64,000 bases of DNA. It comes from Lumnitzera littorea. Taxonomy: Eukaryota > Streptophyta > Magnoliopsida > Myrtales > Combretaceae. Position numbers and translations under genes: made by a program. Positions 46,481 to 60,380 of this stretch are shown piece after piece. Under the pieces are notes generated by a model. It worked only from the letters and a program-made list of their open reading frames with translations. It was not told the origin of the DNA and did no database searches. Numbering within the stretch: the first letter of the stretch is position 1; every line of letters starts with the position of its first letter. The stretch lies in assembly GCA_024138015.1 (NCBI GenBank), contig JAMXBB010000007.1, positions 69,638,678 to 69,702,677 of the forward strand, in the 5' to 3' direction.

Positions 46481-49400
46481 GATGATAAATATTTTACATG
46501 GGAGTTCAATGTCCTCACAATTAATGGCAATAGTAGGGTGCACATGGACCAAATCAAGCCGAATAATGTTGTGCTAAAGCTCGAAACCCTAACTTGAAAA
46601 TTATTTTAAATTGCTACTTAACAAATTTGAGTTTAACTCCATCAACCAAGTTTAGGTTGGACTATTTAGAAAAACATGTCCATATCCCAAGGTATATTTC
46701 TTTTAATTAAATTCATATTGAAGTTTATACTTTGACTTTGGGCATATAAATGGGCGAGTTGTTATAAACCACGTGATTCACTCAATTTTATAAAAATCCA
46801 TAAGGTAATATCTTATAGGGTTTAGATCAGATTTTTAGACATGATTAAAAACCTTGTAAGGTTTAAAGTTGAGTTTTGGGACTAAAAGAAATAATAAGAA
46901 ATGTGACTCGATAATAAATAATAAATTATTTTATTGATTTTATCTTATAATTTTTATTAAGAAGATTAACGAGTATATTAGGCATTTATATATAAAAATC
47001 CTTTAAGAATAGATTAATAACAACTTAAAAAATAAAAAATAAAATAAAATATTATATTTAATTAAAGTAGGATAATTTGAGTATAAAGTTTATATCAATT
47101 TTAGTGGTGGATTTTAGCAATAGGAGGAAGAATTTAATAGAGTTTTGGGAGAAATTTGAAACTCTGTAATGGTGGGTTTAAATATTAAGAGTTTTGAGAA
47201 ATGGTAAACCTATAAGAGTGCATTTGAATTTTCATAAAACTCATCCTAAATTTGCTTTAGTTGTATCTCTACATGAGCTTAATTCAAGTTTCCTAAGGCA
47301 CATGAACACTGATGAGCAAGTCATATTATTGGGTTCAAGGTTGAGTTTAGTTCAACAAGAAGTAAATCAAATCTAATTATATGCAAGTTGAGCTTGAATT
47401 GATCCGAGCCACACTCTTTTACATGCCTATTAATGATAAAATTATGAAAACTTCTACTCATTCTGCCAAACACGGTACAAGTGCTAACAAACAGAAGAAA
47501 TTTTTATGTGTGAGAAACAGATTGGGGTTTCATGTCAAGTCGACCCCGCAAGGTGCAATTGCTCGTCGTACATAATGACTCGTGCTTAGGTCCTGTCTGT
47601 ACTATAGGGAGCTTTTTATATGGGCAGTGAAAGTCCTGACAAGACGAGGATTCATCAGAAGACGACAAACTATAGGAAAATCCTATGGGAAAAGATGTAT
47701 GACGGTGGTTTGGCCACCGTGGAATAGAATAATTTCCTTTTGGTCCAACAGGGACCAGCACACACGTCCTAAAATCGTTTGTCCCTATTCACTTCCATCA
47801 CTGCCTTATGGATAGCTTGAATTATGAAATGTGAGAATGATTTCATATTGTGGAGGGTGATTTTGATAATTCAACTTTTAATCCAATTTGATGTCATAAA
47901 TCTATTTAGAGAGCTAGAGACACGGTCCAAAAAATCTAGGCTTTACTAATGTTTGAAGAAGATAAACTTGATAAGTTTGAATACAAGGACCATTAAATCT
48001 TCATTTTTCTGCTTTTAGCTTTACTAGATTATCTTGTGTGTGAAAAATGGGCTCAAAGAAAATGTTTTGGAGCTTGTTCAAGCATTGTTTGGCCTTCGTG
48101 TGCCTTTAAATGGCTAAAATAAGCCTTCAAAGATTTAGCCTTTTATTAAGAAGTTGGGCTTCTTTAAGTCCAAGTCTATTTTCGAATCCAATTAAATCTA
48201 AAATACGAATAATTGGTTTACATTACTTGGCCCTCAATCGAAGCCCACTTACTAAAGCCATAGTCCATATAAAAAAAGAGATCAATATGAGTCATTAGAT
48301 CATCAGAAGTGATCCAATGGTTGTCAACAATAGTATATCTCAACCATCCATTTCAAGCTGATGCAACGAACATAATTAGCCACTAGAATCTATTAATATT
48401 AGGCCAATTCTCTTGTTTAGGGGTCATTCCACATTTTGCAAGATTAGAAACGAATGCAAATGCTTTGCTAAAATTTTCTCTAGAGAATATCAAACAACTA
48501 CTCAATGAAAAATGAATAAAAAACATTTGAAACTACTATATTATTTTTGTTACACATATATCAAGAGACATCAAGCTTATCGATTCCTCTTCACACATAT
48601 ATTCCTATCACATCTGTACACATCCCATCAAATTTAGTGACATCTAAGATGCATGGACATTCATTGAGAAATGTCTATGTTTCAAAACTTTTCTACCAAT
48701 ATAATCTCAACTTAATCTTTCTTAGAACTACACAATTCTGATTATTATATATAAATATTCAGGACATAATTTGACCCCTATCAATTGATAAAATATTGAA
48801 TAAGAAAAAAAAAAAAACAAATTAAGAGATGAATATGCTTCAAAAAGGAATTATAAGTTTATATTGATTAAAAAAGGTCTATCGAATATCGTATTGCATC
48901 AAATATAGTCATTGTAAAATAAATGATAAATTTTAAAAGGACCCTATTATCTTTGCTTAATATATTATCCTCTTTTTTTTTTTTTTCCTAAATGAGCATT
49001 TACACCCTTGTAGAATTTATGCAATTAGTTCCTACTTTACCAAATTTGCTTTTAGGTAAATATTATATAAGTAGAAAAAAATAAGAAAAGAGCAACAAAA
49101 ATTAGAGAACAAATAAGAATTAAAAGCCAAATACAAAAAGTTATAAAATTAGAAAACATGTTTTAAAATAGTAAATATGAAACTAAACCTCAAATTATAT
49201 AATATTGAGGGCTTTATCTTTTTCTAATTTTCAATTTTTTCTTTAAATGCAATATTATGTCTTGATTAGTATATTTTAGATATTTTATGTTAAATTCATT
49301 TTCAAAATTTTTATGTCATTTAATTTTGAAAATATTTTTATAATTTTTCAAATCACATTTGTTTCTTTATTTTAAATTTAAAAGAATTGGTCATTTGATG

Positions 49401-49829
49401 ATCAAACAAACAACATGCTTTTGAAAATTGAGGGGATTATATACTTATATTGAATGATAATATAGCTTAGTATGTATAACAAGGCTTGCTTAGACAAACA
49501 CAAATAGATGCTTACTCTTATAACTAAAGCTCTATAGGTCTAAAACTCCTATCTAGGGCTTGGTTTTCAACACCATTCAATGGTAAGGCCCTTTATGCAG
49601 CAAGAGAGGTGATTGATATGGAAGCATGACTTTTCATTTTATTTTAGATTCACGAACATGATTGATACAATTGATAGGCTTATGGGTTTCTCTTATTACT
49701 TTTTTAAGGGGGTTGATCTTCTTTTTTTTTTTTTGTCGATTTAGTTGCTTTCCCTTGCTCTATGCATCTAACCTTCTAAATAACTTGGATGAACTTAGAA
49801 ATTGACCCATTGGGTGGTACTTAGTTTAG
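46481..49829. other. No gene recognised; one G/C-richer block at 47430-47820
   Basis: Most of this is A+T-rich and unassigned. The block 47430-47820 is G/C-richer with several overlapping frames of 60-85 codons on both strands (47381-47575, 47582-47815 plus; 47504-47761 minus), none recognisable. No terminal repeats, target duplication or domain could be seen. The earlier parts of the chromovirus whose integrase starts at about 49830 should lie here but are not recognisable. Confidence 0.35.
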
Positions 49830-50263
49830 CTAATCTCAGTGTAGCCTTCCTTAATAGAATAAATGAAAGTTGCATAGGTGGAAGGTGTTAGAATATAGAA
49901 GATTAGCAACAAGATGGATAAGGAAAGTGATAGGTTTTGAATGGATTGTCAAAGGTAGTAAGACATGGATGCCGAGTGTGTATATAAGGGAAGTCTGAAT
50001 TAAAGTAGGAAATACTAAAAGAAGCTTACTTTTGGGGTATTTAATACAACTTGGAGGCACCAATATGTATAATACAAGGATCTAAAGGCATGTTATTGGT
50101 TTAATAATATGAAGATGGAGATATCAAGTATGTGTTACGATTCCTTACTTGTTAGTAAATTAGGGTTAAGCACTAGAGACCATATAATGAGTTACGACCT
50201 TTATCAATACTAGAGTTGAAATGAGAGCATATCAGCCTAGATTTTGTAACAGCACTTCTATGG
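49830..50263 (+). pseudogene. Ty3/gypsy chromovirus integrase relic, N-terminal part
   Basis: Broken by stops, but in order. 49830-49870 resembles the end of the RNase H/tether. 50000-50020 gives the ...EILKEAYF piece equivalent to x-E-I-L-x-E-A-H. 50075-50110 gives KDLKACYWFNNMKMEIS, the Y-W-W-x-x-M-K-x-x-I motif. 50140-50190 matches the C-L-x-C-Q-x-x-K-x-x-H-x-R-P zinc-binding end. 50225-50258 reads ESISLDFVTALLW, the start of the integrase core (usually x-I-T-M-D-F-V-x-G-L-P). The reading stops at the inserted solo LTR and resumes at 53038. The chromodomain downstream assigns it to the chromoviruses, probably the Tekay/Del branch. Confidence 0.8.
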
Positions 50264-53032
50264 TGAAACACCCTAGTTAGGTTAGTAAATTAATTAAATC
50301 GTAAAATTCTTTAAGCTAGTATCATTAGAAATCGCTTCTTCGTAGCTAATTACTCATTTTAGTAAACTTCAAGCAATTCCAGTTTCATTCTAAGCGTTTT
50401 CTTTAGAATTGAAGTCTAAATTAAAATCCCGATTTGATTATTCTAAAATGCCTATTTTACGTACTCGTTCAGTATATTAAATTTTATTTTATGTATAAGG
50501 TATAAGGATTTTATTTATACTTTACATTACGATATTTTTATATATATAAGTTATTATCCTAAATACTATATATATTCTTATTTTAACTAATTATTTATTT
50601 TTATTTTTCTTTTTCTATATAAATCTACCCTACATTCTAGAAAATCCTAAAATGATCTACCCTAAAACCTTATACTAAATCCTAATTCATCTTTTCTTTT
50701 TTAGCTATAATTTATTTCCCATTTTCTCTCTCGACTCTCTCTCTTACCTCACATTTCACTTTCTCTCTCTTGCCTGAATTGTAATCTTCATGTCCCCTGT
50801 TTCTTTTTCTTTTTTGTTTCCCTTCTCCTCCATTTCAATCTCTCCTACTCCCTTCATTTTCTTTTCCCTTAACCAATCAATCCCCTATCTCGACATTCCT
50901 TTTCTTTTTCAACCCACCCCTTATTAATTACAAACTAGACCTACCCCCTGCTTTCACTCATTTTAGCTGCCATTTCACCCTTCAATCCCTTTCCATTCCC
51001 TCTTGTAAATTCAATTTCCTTCCTTGTTCCTTACAAAGACAACCAGACCCTACCCCTGCTCTCTCAATCTTGTGTTTTCCCCCCGATTTCCAAAAGACCC
51101 TTATTCCTTTCCCAAGTCAATTTCCATACAATAAGCTCCGAATTCATTAAACAATCATCTCATCCAAATTCATTTTGGATTTCATTCTCAGTTAGGTTGA
51201 TTATTCTCTGTTTCCTTATGTTTCAAGTTAATTTGGTAAATGTTATTAAATAATTATTTGAGTATATTCTTTTATGGATTATAATTGATAGGTTCTCATT
51301 CGGTGTTTCCATCTCGATTGTATTTTACGAGTCATTCCAATTTTCTTGTTCGGTACCGTATACATAGAGTATTATTTTTATTTATTATTTTCCATTATTA
51401 ATATGGAAACAAGTATTTATTAGCGTCTGATTCCTGCTAATAAGTTATTCAATTATTGTATTATATAGTATTATTTTATATAAAAGTTACTGTTAAACAT
51501 TTTATTGTATTTCGGAGTAATGGATATAGGTATATATGTTTGGGGCCAAATTTCTATTTTTCGTTGTATTCAAAGTTGGGTCACTATTTTCTGTCTAATT
51601 ATAGAGTTATATTAATGCTCATATTTTATACGTAAGTCTCGAGTGTTGATTTGATTTATGATGATACTATTTTATTATTAGTATGCATTATTATTAATAT
51701 TGATGATATTATGATCTAAGTATTTTTTTTTATTACGATAGTATCATGATTGTATAGTATATTGTATTATTTGTATAATATGCCTGTTTTACATATCGAT
51801 TATTGTTATGTCCTTCCTTACAAAAGCTTATGAATCGTAATATTATATTTGATTAAGTACATATTATTTTATTACCATATTGATTTGTTAATCTATATAT
51901 TTTAATATCTCTACATGTGTTCACTTTATATCTTATTATATATATATATATACATATAAAACGTACTTTATGATTTATAAGAAATAAGTAATCTTATATA
52001 GTTATACCAACTTTTTGTTTAATCGTATTACATTCTATTTCTATTCTAACTTATTATTTGATTCGACTATTTTCTTTCAGGACCTTGTTTATAGGTTTAT
52101 AGATAACTCCTAAGTAGAGCTTAGTCTTAGAGTGCTTAAAAGTTAACGTGTTATTTGATTTTCATTTAGATTCATAGTGGTAGTCGATTGTCCTTGTTGA
52201 GGTTTGAGCTTTTATTTCAAATTGTGAGATTGGAGTTCTGTTTTTGTTTATAGAGTGATTCCAGGTGCGTGGTGCTTGGTTGTTGCTTGTGCTTGATAGG
52301 ACTAAATTTGTATTAGGCCTAATTAATTTGATTTGTTGATTTTATTTGACCCACTTGCTTTAGGGGTTCATAGTGACAATTCTTTAGAAAGTAACCGCTA
52401 ATCATATGCGAAGTTTACCTGGTAGACTTTCATATGGGATAATGCAACTAGAATATTAGGTTTCTGGTCTCTAAACTTTGGACTCTGGGCATAAAAGACT
52501 TAAAGGAAAACTTATATTATATTTACCTATGTATGTAGATAAAATCAAGGTGTAGTGGGGTCATGAGTATCCATGTGTTATATGCTTACCTAAATTGAAG
52601 ATAATTAAATTATTGTTTGCTTATATTATGTTATTATTATGTTATATGCATGTGTATGTTCTAGGCTTAGTATCTATATGTGTTTGTGCACTCATACTGA
52701 GCTTCAGCTCACTCTTCTATTTTTATATCTACAGGTTGATTTAATAAGTTTGCAGCAAGTATGGAAATTATTATCATCGAGTTGGGAAAGAAAAGTTGTT
52801 AGTTTCATATGTTATAGAAGATCAAAATCTAATTATTTAATATATTTAAAGTTGAAGTGACTCATCTGTTAATCACTCGATTTGATGTATTTAGAGAATT
52901 ATTGTTTTGTATATGATGAGGAATTATTATAAGTGATTATGGAGATTGTAGTTGGTTTTAGAGTCTTAACGAGTTCTTGATTGGTGGGAACACGTAGCGG
53001 GTTGTGGTGTCCTCTAATTCTGTGGCATTACA
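50264..53032 (+). mobile_element. Solo LTR (2,769 bp) inserted in the integrase relic
   Basis: The LTR runs from TGAAACACCC to GTGGCATTACA. It is flanked by TATGG (50259-50263) and CATGG (53033-53037), a 5-bp duplication with one change. The disrupted integrase reading on either side joins at this point, independent proof of insertion. A TATA box (TATATAAAT, 50616-50624) is followed by a long pyrimidine-rich leader (50690-51130, with tctctctc runs). The 3' block at 52690-52735 ('cactcatactgagcttcagctcac') and the end resemble family C and the LTR ending at 3043. No internal coding. Frames at 52639 and 52958 are not genes. Confidence 0.88.
50616..50624 (+). promoter_or_regulatory. TATA box of the solo LTR
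   Basis: TATATAAAT about 350 bp inside the LTR, followed within 100 bp by a C/T-rich leader, as in the other LTRs of the window. It supports plus-strand polarity of this LTR. Confidence 0.55.
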
Positions 53033-53037
53033 CATGG

Positions 53038-54023
53038 TTATAAGGCATAATTCAATATTAAAGGTACTTAAGAACATGACCAAATCAGTCCATGTTATAG
53101 GCATAAAGACTGGATATTCATTGTTGAAGTTAGCATAGTCAAATATAATGAGGCTGCATGGATTACTTGTGACCATTGTGCTTAAAAGGGAACATTCGCT
53201 TTATTGGAATGTTTTGGAAGAAATTGCATAATGCCTTAGGCATAAAGGTGCAATTTAGTACAGCATTCCACTCATAGACAAGTGACTAGTTAGAGAGCAC
53301 AATCTATATTCTAGAAGATATATTATGGGTCTTTGAACTTTAAGGGGAATTGGGAAAAAATACTATCACTTGTGGAGTTTTTGTACAATAATTACTAAGT
53401 GACTATTTAAATAACACACAATGAGGCCTTGTAAGGATAGAAGTCTAAATCACTAGTATATTGGGATAAGGTAGTAGATAGATGGGTTTAGGTCTTGAGT
53501 TGGTTGTGAACATCACTAGTGAAGTAGAGGACAATAAATAGAAGATGCTTACAACTTAGAGTCATTAGAATAGTTATGTTAATAAGAGGGAATATCCTTT
53601 GGATTTTGAGGTAGAAGACCATATGTTTTTGCAAATAACACCTATAAGGTACTAGTATGATTTAAAATGAAAACAAAGCTAAGCCTTAGGTTCATTAAGC
53701 CCTTTGAAATCTTGACAGGTTAGGTAGTATGCCCTACAGATTGGCATTACCTATGAGTTACTTGGAATATATGATGTTTTCCATGTCTCTAAGCTAAGGA
53801 AGTTTGTATAGAATCTACATCATATGGTTGTCTTAGAGTTTTAGATGCCTAATCTAATTTGACTAAAGTAAAGTATCCCATTAGGATTGATATTATGGAG
53901 CAAATATTAAGAAGATGAGACATAAGGTATGTAAAGGTTTATAGTAGGAACCACTTAAAAAGAGACAACACATAGGAGCTTGAGGAAGGTATGTAGAATG
54001 AGTATGCAAAAGTATTCCAAATG
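53038..54023 (+). pseudogene. Chromovirus integrase C-terminal part and chromodomain relic
   Basis: This continues the relic interrupted at 50263. 53060-53160 reads TKSVHVIGIKTGYSLLKLA and then MRLHG, matching the integrase core T-K-S-A-H-F...Y-S-L-x-K-L-A...R-L-H-G. 53258-53310 gives TAFHSxTSD, the T-A-F-H-P-Q-T-D-G-Q motif with stops. 53600-53640 gives LDFEVEDHMFL (G-D-x-V-F-L motif changed), and 53770-53810 IYDVFHVSKLRKFV, the GPY/F-module end H-x-V-F-H-V-S-x-L-R. 53885-54010 gives the chromodomain pieces ending LEEGMxNEYAKVF (W-E-x-E-x-x-M-R-x-x-Y-P). It is cut at 54028 by the Tat element. Catalytic acidic residues are lost. Confidence 0.82.
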
Positions 54024-54028
54024 CTATG

Positions 54029-54664
54029 TGTAGAAGGCTAATTTATAATTAGCTAAGCCTATTCATTATTTATTTGGGTTGGGCTTGACTCTTTAGGTTA
54101 AGTGATAGGGCCCATAGAGTCTAGTTCTTAATTGAGATGACTTAGAGAAATTTAACTTGGTGGGCTTGAAACAAGAATTATTGGACTAGTTTATCCACTC
54201 TCAATCTCTTTTAAGCAGGATTGTACACTTAATAAGGTAGGCTACTAGTCTTAGGCCCATGGTAAGCTCATCAGGATAACCTTGAACGAGCAAGTTTAAT
54301 CTCAGCCATTGATTGTTAATATGATCTAACAATTGCTATCGAACCCTAGAGTCTATTCTAGCCGTGCTTTTTTCAATAGTCACTTCAAAAGCTCTAGAGG
54401 TCAGAGAAACAACACCATCTTATGGATTCTTTGCTCCTTAAGATCAAACTAGCTCTTAAGTGAAGAACGATTCAATACTCAAGAATAGTAAGGTCGATGC
54501 TTAATAGCTCCCTTACTTGTCACAAGTATGCTTTAGCTAATAAGATTGCTTGTTTCACCTCCTAACCATTTTTCTCTAAGTTCAACCTGTAAGTGCCATT
54601 CACGTGTTACTTTTTAGAGTTCACATACAGCGTAACTTTCATGTAACAATACTATATAGAACTT
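54029..54664 (+). repeat. 5' LTR of the Tat-type element
   Basis: Starts TGTAGAAGGCTAATTT and shares with the 3' LTR the phrases 'taggcccatagagtc', 'ttgaacga.caagtttaatct', 'gcttttttcaatagtcact', 'aaagaacaattcaatactca' and 'cctcctaaccatttttctc'. The last ~15 bp of the 3' LTR (cttacatttaca) is not present here; the 5' LTR ends at 'agaactt' just before the primer site. Confidence 0.85.
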
Positions 54665-54665
54665 T

Positions 54666-54683
54666 TGGCAACTCTACTAGGGA
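54666..54683 (+). other. Primer binding site of the Tat-type element
   Basis: TGGCAACTCTACTAGGGA closely resembles the TGGCGACTCTGCTGGGGA phrase seen after the 5' LTR of Tat/Ogre-type elements, which is complementary to a tRNA-Arg 3' end (from memory). Three G-to-A changes fit decay by deamination. Confidence 0.7.
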
Positions 54684-54706
54684 TAGAGAGAGTTAACTAC
54701 TTAAGG

Positions 54707-55043
54707 ATGGCACCACTTCAGAAAAGGAACACTAACATACTTGACACTACCTCCTAAGAGCAAGAGACTCATGCTGACCTTGCTAGGTAAGATTTGCCTC
54801 CACTACTTGAAGATGCCAACTAGGATAACCTTATCGACCAGGGCAACCCACCAACCACAACAACTCTACCAACCAAAATAACCTAATAGTGGAGAACCTG
54901 CCAAACCTCGCACAAATGATGTGGGTTATGCAAGAGGCTACAAAAGTAGCATTAGACTAGTTTATGGCTACGATCACTAATCTTATGCTAGGAATGGCTA
55001 CCGTTGCTATGCAGTAAGGCATAGCTTTACTTAGACCTGCTAC
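54707..55043 (+). pseudogene. Start of a Tat-type gag, truncated
   Basis: The ATG at 54707 begins MAPLQKRNTNILDTTS and then meets a stop; later frames give low-complexity Thr/Pro/Asn text and a QEATKVALDxF / GMATVAM stretch, as in the poorly conserved N-terminus of Tat gag. The frame is cut at 55043 by the family C LTR. No capsid motif is present. Confidence 0.45.
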
Positions 55044-58000
55044 TGTACTTATAAGCCCCACAATAAGGTATTTGGAGTTTGGTTTGTAAAATTTAAGGTG
55101 ATTGGATAAGTTGTCCAATTGAACTCAAATTTTACGACGAAGGTTGGAATATTAGTAAAAGTAATCCTCGTGAGTTTAGATTTAAGTAAATAAATAATAA
55201 AATAAATTAAATATTATAATATTAAGTTATATAAATATTACTCGTTATTTATTAGAAATGTGTAAAATGAGTTTTAATAACTAATGAGTTGATAGCGATA
55301 AATTATATGTGTACTAAAAATCATAATATAACTTTAATAATATTTATGAGTATTTATTTATATTACATATTTATTTACGTATAAGTAAAAACACACGAAA
55401 TTACTTAAAATATTTGAAATATATCAAAATAATACTAATTAATTAAGGAAAATTTATAAAAAAAATAAATAAATAATATTAAGAAAATTCGTAGGAAGTG
55501 TGGAAATGTCCATAAAAGTGGTGTGTCATGTTCAAAGTAAAAGGATGGAAATTAACCAATAATAATAGGCTAAATAGAAAGTGAAAAAGGAAGAGATAAG
55601 GGATACTTGGTAAGAAAAACCCTAACACCCTCTATAAATTTAGAAAATCTTTATCAAAATTCATTTTGGTTAGTTTGAAAGCTAGAAAAATTTAAGAGAG
55701 CTTAAGAAGAGAGGAGAGTGTATTTTTATAAAAAACTAACAAAATAGTGTACATTTAGAGCTTATAAAGGGAACTTACATCCGACGACTACTTGGAGAGG
55801 AACAACCCCACCACCAGATGGTGGATCCTACACCTAGAATTGCCAAAAAAAAGGTGGAGCCACCACTGGTGGCTAGAAGCCCTTCAATTGGTGAGTTTCA
55901 ATTTCCCTTCCAAATTTATTTAATTTCTTAAAAATATCAAATATGTTTAGAAAATTATGAAATTTGGCATTATGAGATATTTTAGTATGTAGATTTAGGA
56001 AAAAATGTCAATTTAAATTTAGGTCTTGGGATATACTGCTCTTAAGAAATGATTAAATCCAAGCTAGTTTTTGGTTTAGATTTGAATGACCTTCATAGGT
56101 AGTTTTGACTTCAAAATTTTTAAATAGACTATTTAGGATATACATTATAGTGCTATGAAGAGATTTTCTTAAATTTAATTTTCTAAATTTTTACTTAATT
56201 TTTGGGCTCTAAAACCATGCATAAGAGGTAATAATTGGGCTTAATTATGAAATTTAATGTTAATTTGGTGAAAATTCTTGAAATTAGGTGTTTTAGGATA
56301 TTAATTTCTGATGTAGTATGGCATTGGTAGTATTTGGAGTGTTCAAAGTATGTATTATTTGATGAATAATTGGTAAAATGGTATCAATAATCTAATTTTG
56401 TGATTTGAGAATTAATTAGGTATCAATTTTGATTTAGAGAACAATTAAGCATTTTGATTTATTATTGGTAGTGAAAGATGATATATATAGCATTAGATAG
56501 ATGATGTAAGTGTATAATATGTAATAATAAATAATATGTGTATATAGAAATTAAATGAGTGTAAAATATTAGGTAAAAATTTATAGTATTATAATATCAG
56601 GAGTATAATAAGAATCTGATGTGAAATATAAATTTAGATGACTATATGAAAAATGTAAATTTTTTTTACATGAGGAGCTAATTTAGTAGTTAAATTAAGA
56701 ATTGGGTGTATCATTTGAATTAGAATACTAGCTAGAGGCTAAATACGAGATTTAGGATACTCAAGTGTAATGTGATTAATTTCACATAGTGGTTTAGAAT
56801 GAGTTCCTAAGGTTTGTGTATAAAACCTATAATTAAAAATTGAATTAAAACCTAATTTAAAAACCGATTTGAATCTTGAATTAGAATCTAGCTTAAATTA
56901 AGAGTAATTGTAAAAGACTTAGAAACTCGAATAATTAGATATAATAAAACACTAAATTGAAGATAACATAAAGGATTATAGAATAAAACTTATATAAGAT
57001 AATATTATGAAAACTAAAACAATATTTGTATTATAGAGATTATCGACAATTGTCTTTGTAAGTCGTACCTTAAGTGAGCAAGTAATAAGTCCAAGTAAGT
57101 TGGGATTGATACTTTATTGTATTTTAGAGTACTATTGTATAGCATTCAGAGGCTCAAGATTATACTTGGGTATGTTTACTAGATAGTTAATTGTGCACAT
57201 GCTTTTGTATGCGTATTTGTAGGTTTGATTGTATGATTGTGGTTTAATGTTTAGTATTGAAATTTGTGTGAAATGATTGAACATTTTATACTGGACCTAA
57301 CAAAATATATGACTTATAAGTTTAAATGGATTTGCATAGCAACCCATTGAGGGAAATATTTGGAGTTCTCTAGCCAAATACTGACCCTTGTGAAAGGGAT
57401 AGCACTAGATAGTATAATTGGTTCATTCTTTATCTTTAATTGAACTAAGTGACAAAAGAAGGAGGTTGTGGTAAGGGTAAAATTAATGGTTCGAAAGTAG
57501 TCATAGAAGGAGCGATGTCTCCATTACATAAGCCTAGGTTTGGTCGTAAGTTATTAAAATGTGTGCCAAACTCCTTAACCCAAATTAGAGTAGGTGTAAT
57601 ATCTTTAACCTCATGATGGACTGGATAATGTCGTGTGATGGCATTTGTAAACCTCGCGAATTTAACTGTCTAAGTATAGAATCAAACGCCCAAATTGTAG
57701 ATGATTTCCTGAAGTTAATAGAGCCAATAAGATTTAAAACTGATTAAAAATCTCAATTCAAAACCAAAAGTGAATATTAAAAACCTTAAATTATCAATAC
57801 AACCTCTAATCGCATACGAAGACCTTAAAACCTCAAGTATATGTAACTACAAAAATTAACCTCGAGCCTCATCAAAACCTTAAGTTTAACAATTGAGGAC
57901 TTAATCGCGGATGAATATATTAAACCCTAAATGTGTAAAAACACTAGAGATTGTACTTGGATGTAACAAAAACCTTAAAACTATAACTTTAAGGAATTAA

Positions 58001-59298
58001 AAGCACTAATCCACCATAATATGCCCTAAAACCCTAAATTGATAATATAACCTTCGTATTTTGCCAAATCATTTGTAAAATGTTAGAGATGACTTTCAAT
58101 TATGCATATATATTTAGAATCCTCAAGTAGTCCTTTAAAAACTAAGATAATGAATCATAGATTACATTTATCTCTTAAGTATATGATTAAGATAGTATTA
58201 CATAGAGTTAAGGATATAGTAGAAGATTATGTTAAATGTAGTGAACCTTAATACCCTAATTAGTACTTTTCGTACTAGTTATACACAGTAGTTTACCAAA
58301 TGATGTTTATAGGCTATAAATACCTAAAGTAAGACCTCATCATCAATTTTTACTAATTAATTCACCAAATACCTCATTTCCTCTTATTTCTTTAATTTTT
58401 CCCTTAATTTTCCTTAATTACTATATTATATATACAAAATTGCATATACTTAAGGAAAGTTGACTAAGTCAACACATGTTGACCAAAGTCAAAGGTTTGA
58501 AAAGTCAACAAAAGTGTCTCTTTTATTTGAAGAAAATATCTTTCTTCTCAAGATTTCTTTTCTTTTAGCTTTTCCTTCTTCTTTTTTTTTTCCTTAATTG
58601 CCGTCTATTACTTCCTTCTTCTAGACCCCACTTTTCTTCACTTTTCAAACACAAACAAAAACAAAGCAAAGTCCTTTTCTTCTTCTCCTTCCTAACTGTA
58701 TCTTCCCCTTCCCCTTTCACTCTTCTTTCCTTTTCAACTTTTCAACCATTTCATCTATAGTCAAGGGCAACTTAAGGCATGCTATTATGTTCTTATGTCT
58801 TACTTCATCCTCTTTACTAGTTAGAAGGAGAAAAGGTTAGGTTATGTGTTGTGTTTATATATATGTTGATTTAAGCTTAAAGTTTCAATCTTTACATATG
58901 GAAGTATAGAACTCTTTAGGCAATGGAAGAAAGTGTATGTGTACATAAGGGTATGCTAGAGATATATATGTATAAATACCTTTGTACATAAGTATTCATT
59001 ATGTACATAACCTAAATTAAGACATCTACTAACTATACATACATATACCATGTTAAATATACCCTTGAAATACAAAAAAGAATGAAATTGTGAAGATTTC
59101 TTAAGAGGGTAAATAAGGCATACGAAAATACATATAAAAATACGTGTGCCACAGTATGTGTATATGGGTATATGTATTAGTATATGTATACATACATAAG
59201 TATACATATTAGTATGTTATAAGTGTGTATAGGTATATACCATATGTATATGTATGAGTACATAAGGATATATATATTTATATGTAATGAATGAATTA

Positions 59299-59370
59299 CA
59301 TAAGTCATGACATCATCAAATGATTGCATAAGCCATGACATCATCAATTGATTACATAAGTGATGATATA
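59299..59370 (+). repeat. 28-bp tandem repeat inside the solo LTR
   Basis: CATAAGTCATGACATCATCA units start at 59299, 59327 and 59355, period 28 bp, about 2.6 copies with few changes. It follows a long TATG-rich stretch. Confidence 0.75.
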
Positions 59371-60380
59371 AGCATAGGATGATAATAGAAGAAATAATAA
59401 GATTACATAAGCATATAACATAGGTATATACATGTACTTAGAAGCCGAAAATCTCTTAAACCCTAAGACACTTCCTAAATTGAATGAAACTTCATTAGGT
59501 ACGTGAATTAGTAATATCAATGTAAAATTCCCTAAGTGTAAGAATCTAATGGATAATTAAATCATTAAGTACACACATAGGGTATAAATATAAGTAATAA
59601 GACTAATTAAGCTTCAATAGTTAAAATTTCTATAAATTAAACCCATATCATAAAATACGGGTCTTAATGTTCAAAACGGACATCACTGTGTGAATGTACG
59701 TCCGAAAACGATGAAAAACGACTATAAGTTCGCAAATATCGGAATTAGAATGAAAAAGTTATAAAATACATAAAGGAAGTCTCATAACTTACAAATATAA
59801 GAAAATAGTTACTATTAATCCCATTGAATATGGTAAACCATATACATATAAGACTTAGGGTATATTGGGGGAAACTAGATAAACTACAATAGATTTTTAG
59901 TTAACTAAGGAGTCTGACTTCTCATAATACTTATAAGTTTTACTATTTTGATTTAGGCATTCAATATCGAGTTCTGGAAACCCCAAAGCTTGGAGAATGA
60001 GCAGTAATTCAGGTGAGGGAGTTCTAATGACCTGCTACTTGCTTGTGTGTGTTACTTGATTGATGTTTTGCTGTTTGTTGTTGCTAGTACGTTTGAATGA
60101 CTGTTCTGCTTGTATGCCATCATCTGTGTGATTACTTTTTTTTTTTAAATTGATAAATATAAATGTCTGACCTAAATAATCGGTTCTATTCGTCGTATGT
60201 CTATGACCCAGTAAATGTATGGATGGAGAGTGCTAGCTTTACAAAGTGTTGAAAAGGGTATTTTTGGAAAAAGTTTTCTTAATCTTAAACATATTTTGTA
60301 CGATTTTGATAAGGGCCGCTGTGCCAGAAATGATATTTTATCATTAAGGCAAAGCTAGCATGGGTTCTCCACTAGATAAT

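Noticed and set aside
49830..54023. Functional integrase gene with an intron at 50264-53032
   Set aside because: The interruption has TG...CA ends, a 5-bp duplication and an LTR promoter, and both coding parts contain many stops.
58956..59207. 83-codon Tyr/Ile/His-rich frame
   Set aside because: It is the translation of TATG/CATA microsatellite-like text within a solo LTR.
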